Positions 1 to 8,205 are shown, counted from the stretch's first letter. The stretch is DNA of 64,000 bases from Bifidobacterium platyrrhinorum (GCF_010667645.1 NZ_WHZV01000002.1:143913-207912); one strand, 5' to 3'. Notes: generated by a model from the sequence alone, not told the origin. A program made the numbers and translations.

Positions 1-1
1 G

Positions 2-358
2 CAGGGCAACTCGGTCGTCGCCTTCAAGACCGGCGACTCCAAGCGCGAGGCCGCGACCCGCCAGTTCATCGAGTTCTGGCTCGGCTCCGAGTACGAGACC
101 TTCATCAAGGACCAGAACCTCGTGTCCATCATGAAGGACGTCAAGACCCCGGACACCGTGCCGCAGGCCCAGCTCGACGCCTTCGACGCCCTCTCCAACG
201 CCGTCGGCTCCATGCAGTCCCAGGCCGTCGCCAACCCGGATCTCTACCTGAACCTCGCCAACATGGTCAACGGCACCCAGACCCCGGAGCAGGTCGCGAA
301 AACCACCCAGGACCAGTTCGCCCAGATCGCCAAGGCGCAGGGCGTCAAGGGATTCTGA
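2..358 (+). CDS. Sugar ABC transporter substrate-binding protein, C-terminal part
   Basis: The window opens inside this gene; the reading frame is open from base 2 to the TGA at 356-358, giving 118 residues. The fragment contains an aromatic-rich helix (QFIEFWLGSEYETFIKD) and an alanine, leucine and glutamine-rich end, as seen at the C-terminus of family 1 extracellular solute-binding lipoproteins. Two membrane permeases of the same transporter class follow on the same strand, which supports the assignment. The protein would sit outside the membrane, tethered as a lipoprotein, and deliver an oligosaccharide to the permeases. The nearby GH127 gene suggests an arabinose-containing sugar, but that is inference. 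The signal peptide and lipobox lie outside the window. Confidence 0.85.
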   Translation, partial: QGNSVVAFKTGDSKREAATRQFIEFWLGSEYETFIKDQNLVSIMKDVKTPDTVPQAQLDAFDALSNAVGSMQSQAVANPDLYLNLANMVNGTQTPEQVAKTTQDQFAQIAKAQGVKGF

Positions 359-547
359 TCCAGGCACCCGACCATCCCATCCACCATCCGCCGGCCGCCC
401 CGAACGAGCGTCCGGTCGGATGAACGGCCGGCCGCACGCCCCGCACGTGCCGCCGACCCCGATCGATACGCGCCCGGGGCGGCAGGTCCGCCCCGCCGCT
501 CCGGGCTTACGAATCGGTGAGCCACACACAATAAGGAAACGAATCAC

Positions 548-1468
548 ATGACGTCACATGTCTCGCAGCCCGGCAGGCCCGTCAGGGGCACCCGGACTCT
601 GGAGCGCAAGAACTACCCGTTGCGCTACGTCGTTCCCGCGGGCGTAATGCTGCTGGTGTTCTTCTTCCTGCCCACGGTAATGAACTTCGTCTACGCGTTC
701 ACCGACTGGTCCGCGTTCAAGAAAACCATCGACTTCAACGGCCTGGAGAACCTGCAACAGCTCTTCGAGAGCGGCACCCTGATGGCCGACATCAAGGTCA
801 CCCTCATCTACGCGATTCTCGTGGCCTTCTTCCAGAACGTCTTCGGCCTGGCGCTCGCCGTGCTCCTCGAGAAGGACACGCCGCTCAACCGCTTCGCCCG
901 CACCATGTTCTTCATCCCGGTGATCATGTCCGCCCTCGGCGCCGGCTACATCTGGCAGGCCGTCCTCAAGACCGACGGCGTCGTCAACCAGATCCTGAGC
1001 TTCTTCGCCGGCCACACCGTCGACATCCAGTGGCTCGGTTCGACGACCTGGACCATCGTGGTCGTCACCATCATCCACGGATGGAAGTGGATGGGCTTCG
1101 CGATGCTCACCTACCTCGCCGGCCTCAAGACCATCGACTCCGAAGTGCTCGAAGCGGCCTCCATCGACGGCGCCAACGCCTGGCAGACCTTCTGGCAGGT
1201 CAAGTTCCCGCTGGTCGCCCCGGCCGTGACCTTCAACGTCGCCACCGCGCTGCTCGGCTCCATGAACTCCTTCGACATCGTCCAGGCCACCACCAACGGC
1301 GGCCCCGGCGGCTCCACCGAGATCCTGAACCTGTTCATCTGGCGTACGTTCGGCAAGGGCCTGTACTCCCAGTCGACCACCATGAGCCTCGTGCTCTTCG
1401 TGATGGTGATGGTCATCGCCATCCCGCTCGTCATCTACCTGCGTAAGCGTGAGGAGAAGATCCTATGA
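548..1468 (+). CDS. Sugar ABC transporter permease (MalF/UgpA type)
   Basis: This 306-residue protein is an inner-membrane permease of the binding-protein-dependent sugar importer family. A hydrophobic first segment (VVPAGVMLLVFFFLPTVMN) is followed by about five more. The cytoplasmic coupling loop that contacts the ATPase is visible as EAASIDGA near residues 202-209. ATG at 548 follows an AAGGAAACGAATCAC leader. The stop overlaps the next start as ATGA (1465-1468), so the two permeases are translationally coupled. No ATPase gene is present. Actinobacterial importers of this class usually share one MsiK-type ATPase encoded elsewhere, which I infer here. The 189-base gap after the binding-protein gene is normal for such operons. 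Confidence 0.93.
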   Translation: MTSHVSQPGRPVRGTRTLERKNYPLRYVVPAGVMLLVFFFLPTVMNFVYAFTDWSAFKKTIDFNGLENLQQLFESGTLMADIKVTLIYAILVAFFQNVFGLALAVLLEKDTPLNRFARTMFFIPVIMSALGAGYIWQAVLKTDGVVNQILSFFAGHTVDIQWLGSTTWTIVVVTIIHGWKWMGFAMLTYLAGLKTIDSEVLEAASIDGANAWQTFWQVKFPLVAPAVTFNVATALLGSMNSFDIVQATTNGGPGGSTEILNLFIWRTFGKGLYSQSTTMSLVLFVMVMVIAIPLVIYLRKREEKIL

Positions 1469-2349
1469 GTAGCGCATCCTACAGCGAATCCGGCGTCAAG
1501 ACCAACAGCCTCACCGTCGTGCGCAAGAAGTCGAAGGCCGGCGACATCATCCACGCCGCCATCGTCATCCTGCTCATGCTCGTCTTCCTCGCCGTGCCGT
1601 TCTGGATCCTCATCGTCACCGCCGGCAAGACCCAGGCCGAGGCCGTGGTCCCGAGCATGGCGCTGCCGACCAAGTGGCACCTCATCGAGAACATCCAGAC
1701 CGTCATCGTGCAGGGCAAGGTGTTCCCCGCGCTCATCGGCTCCCTGCTCGTCACCGTGCCCAGCGTGTGCATCTGCCTGCTCTTCGGCTCGATGGCCGCA
1801 TGGATCTTCGGCCGCCGCTCCTCCAAGGGCGTGGCCATGCTCTACGCGCTGTTCATCTCCGGCGTCATCCTGCCGCCGTCCGTCGTGACCATCATGATGC
1901 TGCTCAAGATGATCGGCCTGTCCGGCACCGCCATCGGCATGAACTGCGTGTACATCGGCATCTACCTGTCCGTGGTGATCTTCTTCATCACCGGCTTCAT
2001 CCGCACCATCCCGCCGTCCCTCGAGGAGGCGGCCCGCATCGACGGCGCCAGCCCGATGAGGATCTTCTTCACGATCATCTTCCCGCTGCTCGCCCCCACG
2101 CTCGCCTCCTCCACGATCCTGGTGGTGCTCTACATCTGGAACGACATCTTCTACTCGCTGTTCATCCTCTCCGGCAAGATGAGCACCCTGCCGCTCAACC
2201 TCTACAACGTGGCGAGCGCGGGCCTGTACCTCAACAACTGGCACCTCATCTTCGCCTACATCATCCTGATGACCCTCCCGCTGCTGATCGTCTTCATCAT
2301 CGGCCAGCGCAAGATCATCTCGGGCATCACGGGCGGCGCCGTGAAGTGA
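1465..2349 (+). CDS. Sugar ABC transporter permease (MalG/UgpE type)
   Basis: This 294-residue second permease pairs with the one upstream. Six membrane segments can be traced, the first at about residues 28-50 (IIHAAIVILLMLVFLAVPFW). The coupling loop EEAARIDGASP lies at residues 187-197. The start overlaps the stop of the partner gene by four bases. Length and order (binding protein, MalF-like, MalG-like) match family 1 carbohydrate importers. The stop codon lies directly against a palindromic repeat, and the last bases of this gene are repeated about 106 bases downstream (see the element at 2335). The substrate is probably an arabino-oligosaccharide, judged only from the neighbouring GH127 gene. 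Confidence 0.93.
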   Translation: MSSASYSESGVKTNSLTVVRKKSKAGDIIHAAIVILLMLVFLAVPFWILIVTAGKTQAEAVVPSMALPTKWHLIENIQTVIVQGKVFPALIGSLLVTVPSVCICLLFGSMAAWIFGRRSSKGVAMLYALFISGVILPPSVVTIMMLLKMIGLSGTAIGMNCVYIGIYLSVVIFFITGFIRTIPPSLEEAARIDGASPMRIFFTIIFPLLAPTLASSTILVVLYIWNDIFYSLFILSGKMSTLPLNLYNVASAGLYLNNWHLIFAYIILMTLPLLIVFIIGQRKIISGITGGAVK

Positions 2350-2458
2350 ACAGTCCAGTGGACTGTTCATAGGCGCCGCCGAGCGGCGGCAGCCGCGAGG
2401 CAACAATGGGCCACCGCAGGCGAGTCCATAATCGCCGGACGGCGCTGTGAAGTGAACG
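2335..2458 (+). repeat. Dispersed palindromic element, copy A, with duplicated gene end
   Basis: A hairpin GAACAGTCC-AGT-GGACTGTTC (2348-2368, nine base pairs, three-base loop) overlaps the permease stop codon. A GC-rich block with GCGGCGGC and GCGAGGC follows. The bases ending the permease, from GGCGCC through GTGAAGTGAAC (2335-2351), recur almost exactly at 2441-2457, so the element spans about 106 bases between two copies of the gene end. The same layout is seen at 18511-18636, and related hairpins occur at 46523, 55509, 60876 and 62991. Origin and function are unknown. Confidence 0.7.
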
Positions 2459-2517
2459 GCCGTGAAGAAACGGCCGTGAAACAACCAGCCGTGAAACAAC
2501 CAGCCGTAAACAAACAG
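2458..2517 (+). repeat. 15-base tandem repeat, about four units
   Basis: Units of the form GCCGTGAAACAACCA are at 2473-2487 and 2488-2502, with degenerate units before (GCCGTGAAGAAACG) and after (GCCGTAAACAAACA). They adjoin the duplicated permease end. No reading frame or operator role is apparent. Confidence 0.7.
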
Positions 2518-2603
2518 TCCGCTCGCAGGCGGAACGAACTAGGAAAGGAGGCCCAAGCCTCTCCGCCAATCCCTTTCTCCTTCTTTTCTTTCTCCTTCTC
2601 CTA

Positions 2604-2661
2604 GGGAACGCCCCGGATCCCCGTGCAGGCCGCGCCTCGCCAGGGGCGCCGGGGCGTTCCC
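2604..2661 (+). terminator. Probable terminator of the ABC transporter operon
   Basis: GGGAACGCCCCGG (2604-2616) pairs perfectly with CCGGGGCGTTCCC (2649-2661), a 13-base-pair stem. There is no T-tract, as is common in high-GC actinobacteria. A polypyrimidine run (2566-2603) precedes it. Confidence 0.6.
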
Positions 2662-2708
2662 GCTACACGCAACATCGACCTCCATGCCGCCCGGGCAAGC
2701 CCTTTCCT

Positions 2709-2714
2709 TATACT
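2709..2714 (+). promoter_or_regulatory. -10 box (TATACT) for a leaderless LacI gene
   Basis: TATACT ends eight bases before the ATG at 2723. That spacing puts the predicted transcription start at or next to the start codon. No clear -35 box is visible. Confidence 0.5.
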
Positions 2715-2722
2715 GAGGCGGT

Positions 2723-3772
2723 ATGGAAGATAGACAGGTACATATGCCAAGGCCCAAGGAAAAGCGCGCGCCGGTGATCAAGGACGTCGCCGCGCTCGCC
2801 AACGTATCGGTGTCGACGGTGTCCCGATACCTGAACGATTCGCCCCGCATCAGCGACGAAAGCCGGGAGCGCATCGCGCACGCCATCAAACTGTTGGACT
2901 ACCATCCGAGCCGCGTGGCCCGCGGCCTGGTCAATTCGGCGATGAAGTCCATCGTGGTGCTCACCAGCAACACCACGCTGTACGGTTCCGCCATGACGAT
3001 CCAGGGCATCGAGGACGAGGCCCGCGCCAACAACTACCCGGTGAGCATCTCCAAGCTCGCCGACGATTCGACCGACGGTCTGCGCGCCTCGATCACGATG
3101 GTCACGGACCAGAACCCGAGCGGCGTGATCGTGATGAAGTACGACGCGCTCGCCGCGCAGGCGTTGCAGCTGCTGCCGGACACGGTCACCAAGGTGGTCA
3201 TCGCCGGCGACCGCGAGCCCGACCTCGATCAGGTCGACCTGCGCGAGAACCAGTCGGGCCGTGAGATCACGCGCTACCTGCTGGGGCTCGGCCACCGCAA
3301 CGTGTTCCACGTGACCATCCCTGGCGGTGGCGGCGGCTACAGCCGCACGGCCGGCTGGGAGGCGCAGCTGCGCGCCGAGGACAAGCCGATCCCGGACATG
3401 ATGCACTGCTCGTGGGCGCCCTCCGACGCGCGCGAGCTCGGCCACCGCGTGGCCCACATCGACGGGCTCACCGCCGTGTTCGCCGGCAACGACGAGGTGG
3501 CGATGGGCCTGATCCGCGGCATCGAGGACGAGGGGCGGCGCGTGCCCGAGGACATCAGCGTCATCGGGTTCGACGACCATCCGCTCGCCTGCGTGTGGGA
3601 CCCGCCGTTGACCACCTACCGGCAGGACTTCCCGGCGGCCGGCCGCCGCGCGGTGCAGCTGCTGCTCTCCCGACTCAAGGCGCGCGAGGAGGGCGAGGAG
3701 CTTCCGCCGCGCTTCGTCGAGCTGCAGGGCGCGCTGGTCGAACGCTCCTCCGCCGCCCCGCCCCGCGACTGA
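2723..3772 (+). CDS. LacI-family transcriptional regulator
   Basis: This 349-residue regulator has an N-terminal LacI helix-turn-helix (VIKDVAALANVSVSTVSRYL) and the hinge region YHPSRVARGL. A periplasmic-binding-protein-like sensor follows, ending in VIGFDDHPLACVWDPPLTT. It lies downstream of a sugar ABC importer and upstream of a GH127 gene and probably represses one or both until an arabinose-containing ligand binds. The ATG at 2723 is placed eight bases after a TATACT box, which fits a leaderless message; an in-frame ATG at 2744 is the alternative. Operator sites of the importer lie outside the window. Confidence 0.92.
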   Translation: MEDRQVHMPRPKEKRAPVIKDVAALANVSVSTVSRYLNDSPRISDESRERIAHAIKLLDYHPSRVARGLVNSAMKSIVVLTSNTTLYGSAMTIQGIEDEARANNYPVSISKLADDSTDGLRASITMVTDQNPSGVIVMKYDALAAQALQLLPDTVTKVVIAGDREPDLDQVDLRENQSGREITRYLLGLGHRNVFHVTIPGGGGGYSRTAGWEAQLRAEDKPIPDMMHCSWAPSDARELGHRVAHIDGLTAVFAGNDEVAMGLIRGIEDEGRRVPEDISVIGFDDHPLACVWDPPLTTYRQDFPAAGRRAVQLLLSRLKAREEGEELPPRFVELQGALVERSSAAPPRD

Positions 3773-3813
3773 GCCCCGCGACTGAAAAGGCGCCTGTAAC
3801 CGTCCGCGGCCTT

Positions 3814-3842
3814 CCCGCCCCGTCCGGTTGTCCCGGGGCGGG
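3814..3842 (+). terminator. Probable terminator after the LacI gene
   Basis: CCCGCCCCG (3814-3822) pairs with CGGGGCGGG (3834-3842), with no T-tract. It lies 42 bases past the LacI stop. Confidence 0.5.
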
Positions 3843-3885
3843 GCGGTGCGACTGTCTTCGGGACATCTCCGGGACATTTCCTGAG

Positions 3886-4177
3886 TACGAAAACTCCGGC
3901 TGGATCACGTCTGGCCGGAGTTTTCGTATATCCACGCCCATGTCCATGTACGAAAGTTCCGGTTACCGGCGGCGGAACCGGAACTTTCGTATCCGGAGAA
4001 GGCCGTGGATATACGAAAACTCCGGTCATCCCCGCGGTAACCGGGGTTTTCGTGCATCTGCACCATGCCCGCGTACGAAAGTTCCGGTCACTCCCGGGAT
4101 AACCGGAACTTTCGTAGGGGAGTGGGGCGCCTGTGTACGAAGACTCCGGTTACTTGGGGTGGAACCGGGTTTTCGTA
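3886..4177. repeat. Hairpin array 1: five 42-43-nt palindromes, period 62-63
   Basis: Five hairpins lie at 3886-3928, 3949-3991, 4012-4054, 4074-4116 and 4136-4177. Each begins TACGAAA or TACGAAG and ends TTTTCGT or TTTCGTA, with stems such as TACGAAAACTCCGGC against GCCGGAGTTTTCGTA (15 perfect pairs) and 11-13-nt loops. Spacers are 19-20 nt and differ, although the first and second contain TATCCACG and CGTGGATA, which pair across hairpin 2. Units three and five are imperfect. Each stem is GC-rich at its tip with A and T tracts at its base, so it could also resemble a bidirectional terminator. There are no cas genes and no constant direct repeat. Function is unknown. Confidence 0.85.
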
Positions 4178-4286
4178 TTGGGGAACCGGGCGCCTGTGTG
4201 GTCCCCATGGTGCATTCCTGCGACGAATCCAATGATGAATGCCGTACGAATTCCTCGTAGGGATTCCGTGGCGAATTCCGCATGGG

Positions 4287-4382
4287 GACGCCTGTGAAAA
4301 CCGCCGCGAGAGGATGCGCGAAAAGACGTACGAAAGGATGTGCGAAAACCGCTGCGAAAGGATGTGCGAAAGGGGTGTCGCA
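4287..4382 (+). repeat. 24-base tandem repeat, four units
   Basis: Units at 4311-4334, 4335-4358 and 4359-4382 begin AGGATGYGCGAAA; a diverged unit lies at 4287-4310. The repeats sit between hairpin array 1 and the GH127 gene. The preceding 80 bases also carry several GAATTCC or GAATCC copies. Confidence 0.75.
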
Positions 4383-4413
4383 CCAGTGTTTTGGCCGCGC
4401 CACGCCGTCGCCG

Positions 4414-4429
4414 TGCGAAAAATTTCGCA
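4414..4429. promoter_or_regulatory. Candidate operator upstream of the GH127 gene
   Basis: TGCGAAA-AA-TTTCGCA is a 7+2+7 palindrome about 185 bases before the GH127 start. Even-spaced palindromes like this suit LacI dimers, and three LacI genes surround it. Which regulator binds, if any, is unknown. Confidence 0.35.
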
Positions 4430-4614
4430 ACCATACGTCCCGCCGATGGGGCGCAAGCATCGCCCATACACTGCTTGATGAAGCCGTTCGGAAGAGCATG
4501 GAATCGATTGCGCAGAGGCACGCTCCTCCGGCCAAGCAGTGCGGCAGGCAGTACAGCAGGAACCTTGACGGGCGCGGATCGGACCGTGCCGGCCAGGAGC
4601 GGAAAGGACGAGGC

Positions 4615-6612
4615 ATGAGCCAGAAAGTCACGGTGACGTCGCCATTCTGGAAGCGATACCGCGAGAACGTCGCCAAGGAGGTGATCCCCTACCAGTGGGC
4701 GGTCATCAACGACGAGCAGAAGATCGACATCCCGCGCGACCCCTCGGGCGCCCAGCAGGACATCGACTACCACTACAGCCGCGCCGTGCGCAACCTGCGC
4801 ATCGCCGCCGGCGAGGAGGAGGGTGAGTTCAAGGGCTTCGTCTTCCAGGACTCCGACGTCTACAAGTGGCTTGAGGAGGCCGCCTACTCCCTCGCCTACG
4901 AGCCGGACGAGCAGCTCAAGGAGCTGTGCGACAAGCTCGTCGACCTCATCGCCCGCGCCCAGCGCGAGGACGGCTACCTCGACACCCCGTACATCATCAA
5001 GTCCGGCGCCTTCGCCGACCGCGAGCGTTTCACCCAGATCCAGCAGTCCCACGAGATGTACGTGATGGGCCACTACATCGAGGCCGCCGTCGCGTACTAC
5101 GAGGTCACCGGCAACCAGCAGGCCCTCGAGGTCGCCGAGAAGATGGCCGCCTGCCTCGACGCCAACTTCGGCGAGGAGGACGGCAAGATCCCCGGCGCCG
5201 ACGGCCACCCGGAGATCGAGCTCGCGCTCGCCCGCCTGTACGAGGTCACCAAGGAGGAGAAGTACCTCAAGCTCGCGCAGTTCTTCATCGACGTGCGCGG
5301 CAAGGACCCGAGCTTCTACGACAAGCAGAACGAGAAGATCGGCGACGGCTCCACCGACATCTTCCCGCAGATGCGCGGCTGGACGCACGAGTACACGCAG
5401 ACCGCACGCCCGATCCGCCAGCAGCAGACCGCCGAGGGCCACGCCGTGCGCGTCGGCTACATGCTCACCGGCGTCGCCCACGTGGCGCGCCTGACCGGCG
5501 ACAAGGAGCTGGAGGAGACCGCCAAGCGCCTGTGGAGGAACATCGTCACCCGCCGCATGTACATCACCGGCGGCGTCGGCTCCACGCACGTGGGCGAGGC
5601 GTTCACCTACGACTACGACCTGCCGAACGACACCATGTACGGCGAGACCTGCGCCTCCGTGGCCATGAGCTTCCTCGCCAGGCAGATGCTCGAGATCGAG
5701 GCCAAGGGCGAATACGCCGACGTGCTCGAGAAGGAGCTGTTCAACGGTTCCATCGCCGGCATCGCGCTCGACGGCAAGCACTTCTACTACGTGAACGCGC
5801 TCGAGGCCGACCCGACCGCCACCGAGCACAACCCGGACCGCTACCACGTGCTCATGCACCGCGCCGAATGGTTCGGCTGCGCCTGCTGCCCGGCCAACAT
5901 CGCCCGCCTCATCGCCTCCGTGGACCGCTACCTGTACACGGTGCACGAGGACCGCCGTGAGATCGTCGCCCACCAGTTCATCGCGAACGACGCCGAGTTC
6001 TTCGACGGCGTGAAGGTCTCCCAGAAGTCCAACTTCCCGTGGGACGGCCACATCGAGTTCACCGTGGACGTGCCGGAAGGCGTCGACCCGGTGAAGTTCC
6101 TGGTGCGCATCCCGTCCTGGTCCGCGTACAAGCACGAGCTGACCGTCAACGGCGAGGACGCCCGCCGCCTGCCCGTCGAGGACGGCTTCGTGACCATCGA
6201 GGTGACCCCGGGCACCACGACGATCACGCTCGACCTCGACATGGCCGTGAAGTTCATGCGCTCCAAGACCGTCGTGCGCCACGACATCGGCAAGATCGCC
6301 GTCATGCGCGGCCCGATCGTGTTCTGCGCGGAGGAGGCCGACAACTCGGCCCCGCTGTGGAACTACCACATCGGCAGCCACGACGCCTCCAAGGCGAAGG
6401 CCGAGTACCACTTCGGCGAGCTGGACGGCGTGGAGGTCATCACGATCCCCGCGACCAAGCGCACGCACGACGACGTGTCCTTCCCGCTCTACGCGGACGT
6501 CGAGGAGCACCCGGTCGGCGAGAAGTCCTACGACCTCAAGCTCATCCCGTACTACGCGTGGGCGAACCGCCAGGTCGGCCAGATGCAGGTCTGGTTCGAT
6601 TCGGACTTCTGA
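4615..6612 (+). CDS. hypBA1: GH127 beta-L-arabinofuranosidase
   Basis: This 665-residue cytoplasmic enzyme closely resembles B. longum HypBA1, which releases L-arabinose from beta-1,2-arabinofuranosyl disaccharide derived from hydroxyproline-rich plant glycoproteins. An (alpha/alpha)6 barrel occupies roughly the first two thirds, followed by beta domains. The family's zinc and nucleophile residues are present: Glu344 and Cys346 in GETCAS, and Cys422, Cys424 and Cys425 in GCACCPAN, where Cys424 should be the nucleophile. ATG at 4615 is chosen because GGAAAGGACGAGGC precedes it and the protein then has the family length. Further in-frame upstream codons run through repeats and are unlikely to be translated. 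The ABC importer and the symporter next door would supply the substrate. Confidence 0.94.
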   Translation: MSQKVTVTSPFWKRYRENVAKEVIPYQWAVINDEQKIDIPRDPSGAQQDIDYHYSRAVRNLRIAAGEEEGEFKGFVFQDSDVYKWLEEAAYSLAYEPDEQLKELCDKLVDLIARAQREDGYLDTPYIIKSGAFADRERFTQIQQSHEMYVMGHYIEAAVAYYEVTGNQQALEVAEKMAACLDANFGEEDGKIPGADGHPEIELALARLYEVTKEEKYLKLAQFFIDVRGKDPSFYDKQNEKIGDGSTDIFPQMRGWTHEYTQTARPIRQQQTAEGHAVRVGYMLTGVAHVARLTGDKELEETAKRLWRNIVTRRMYITGGVGSTHVGEAFTYDYDLPNDTMYGETCASVAMSFLARQMLEIEAKGEYADVLEKELFNGSIAGIALDGKHFYYVNALEADPTATEHNPDRYHVLMHRAEWFGCACCPANIARLIASVDRYLYTVHEDRREIVAHQFIANDAEFFDGVKVSQKSNFPWDGHIEFTVDVPEGVDPVKFLVRIPSWSAYKHELTVNGEDARRLPVEDGFVTIEVTPGTTTITLDLDMAVKFMRSKTVVRHDIGKIAVMRGPIVFCAEEADNSAPLWNYHIGSHDASKAKAEYHFGELDGVEVITIPATKRTHDDVSFPLYADVEEHPVGEKSYDLKLIPYYAWANRQVGQMQVWFDSDF

Positions 6613-6737
6613 TCCCCGGCCGTCCACCCGCCACCCGACATCCGTCATCCCCGATTATTTCCACCGACGCAGGCCGCCCCACGAGGAGGTACGCCAACAT
6701 CCATCCCGTCCGTCGGGGCGGCCCGCGCCACCACACC

Positions 6738-6748
6738 ACAACTGTTGT
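6738..6748. promoter_or_regulatory. Candidate operator before the GPH symporter gene
   Basis: The palindrome ACAAC-T-GTTGT lies 36 bases before the symporter ATG, and a further TTGT...ACAA pair overlaps it (6745-6762). This is a plausible LacI target, but no experiment or alignment supports it. Confidence 0.3.
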
Positions 6749-6783
6749 ACCAATCGCAACAACTCAACGAAGAAGGAAAACCA

Positions 6784-8205
6784 ATGAGCGCTGCAACTCA
6801 GGACGCTTCCGCCGTGAAGCTGTCGGTCAAGGAGAAGGTCGCCTACTCCTTCACCGATATGGCAGGCAACCTGCTGTACGTGACGATTTCGTCGTACATC
6901 ATGTACTTCTACACCAACGTGTTCCACATCCCGGCCGCCGGCGCGCTCGGCGCGGGCACGATCCTCCTGGTCGCCCGCTTCGCCGACGCCATCTCCGCCG
7001 TCGTGTGGGGCTCCATCGTCGACCACACCAACACCAAGTGGGGCCAGTCCCGCCCGTGGTTCCTGTGGCTGTGCATCCCGTTCGCCGTCACCGTGTGGAT
7101 CGCCTTCACCGCCCCGTCCGTGCCGGACGGCGCCCCGAAGTTCTGGTACGCGCTGATCACCTACATCCTGGCCGCCGGCGCCGTGTACACCGGCATCCAG
7201 ACGCCGATCACCGCCATCCTGCCGAACCTCACCTCCGACCCGGAGGAGCGCATGAACGCCAACAGCTTCCGCATGTGCGGCGGCTCCATCGGCTCCTTCA
7301 TCACCTCCTCCTTCACCATCCCGCTGGTCGGCTTCTTCGGCACCCTCGTGGGCGGCGGCGACAAGACCGGCTTCATGATCGTCACCGCGATCTGGGGCCT
7401 CATCGCCATCGCGCTGCTCCTCTTCTCCTTCAAGAACCTCAACGAGCGCAACTACCACCCGGAACTCAACAAGCCGATCCCGATGAAGGACTCCCTCAAG
7501 GCCGCCAAGGGCAACTGGCCGTGGATCATCCTCGTCGTCGCCTTCGTGATCTACTGGGTCGCCCAGTCCACCCGTAACGGCGTGTCCACCTACTACGCGC
7601 AGTACATCCTCGACAACCGCAACCTGACCTCCCTGTTCAACGGCGTCCAGGTGCTCGGCATCCTCGCGACCATCGCCATGCCGATCATCGCGAACAAGAC
7701 CAAGAACAAGACCCTGACCATGATCATCGGCCTCGTCACCGGCATGGTCGGCCAGACCCTGATGCCGCTCGCCGGCGACTCCGTGGTCCTCGCGGTCGTC
7801 TTCTGGACCATCGGCGTCTTCGGCGCCGCCATCGCCTGCGGCATGCCGTTCGGCATGCTGGCCGACACCGTCGACTACGGCGAGTGGAAGACCGGCATCC
7901 ACGCGGCCGGCTTCCTCACCGCCGTCGGCTCCGCCTTCTGCATCCAGGTCGGCTCTGGCTTCGGCGCCTTCCTCCCGCTCGAGATCATGGGCGCCGCCGG
8001 CTTCGACGCCAACCTCAAGACCCAGCCGCAGTCCGCGCTCGACGCGATCAGCTTCTGCTTCATCTGGCTGCCGGTGATCGTCTACATCATCGTCGCCGTG
8101 ATCATGCTCTTCTACCGCAAGTTCGAGAAGATGGAGCCGCAGATCAAGGCCGAGCTGGCCGAGCGCCACGAGGCCCAGCTGAAGGCCGAGCAGGCCAACG
8201 CCTGA
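6784..8205 (+). CDS. GPH-family (glycoside-pentoside-hexuronide) sugar:cation symporter
   Basis: This 473-residue membrane protein has about twelve hydrophobic segments. The N-terminus is typical of the family (KVAYSFTDMAGNLLYVTISS), and DPEERMNANSFRMCGG follows the fifth or sixth helix. It resembles MelB and XynP-type symporters that take up small glycosides with a cation. A Shine-Dalgarno GAAGGAAAA stands before the ATG. The gene follows GH127 by 171 bases and precedes two LacI regulators, so I infer import of an arabinoside or arabinose. The cluster would then hold two independent uptake routes, one ABC and one cation-driven. The charged C-terminus is cytoplasmic. Confidence 0.9.
   Translation: MSAATQDASAVKLSVKEKVAYSFTDMAGNLLYVTISSYIMYFYTNVFHIPAAGALGAGTILLVARFADAISAVVWGSIVDHTNTKWGQSRPWFLWLCIPFAVTVWIAFTAPSVPDGAPKFWYALITYILAAGAVYTGIQTPITAILPNLTSDPEERMNANSFRMCGGSIGSFITSSFTIPLVGFFGTLVGGGDKTGFMIVTAIWGLIAIALLLFSFKNLNERNYHPELNKPIPMKDSLKAAKGNWPWIILVVAFVIYWVAQSTRNGVSTYYAQYILDNRNLTSLFNGVQVLGILATIAMPIIANKTKNKTLTMIIGLVTGMVGQTLMPLAGDSVVLAVVFWTIGVFGAAIACGMPFGMLADTVDYGEWKTGIHAAGFLTAVGSAFCIQVGSGFGAFLPLEIMGAAGFDANLKTQPQSALDAISFCFIWLPVIVYIIVAVIMLFYRKFEKMEPQIKAELAERHEAQLKAEQANA

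Noticed and set aside
3886-4177. CRISPR array
   Set aside because: The repeated unit is itself a palindrome with variable sequence, the spacers are only 19-20 nt and partly complementary to each other, and there are no cas genes in 64 kb.
4282-4614. N-terminal extension of the GH127 protein
   Set aside because: The frame is open upstream, but it is made of the 24-base repeats. The ribosome site at 4600-4614 and the family length both point to ATG 4615.
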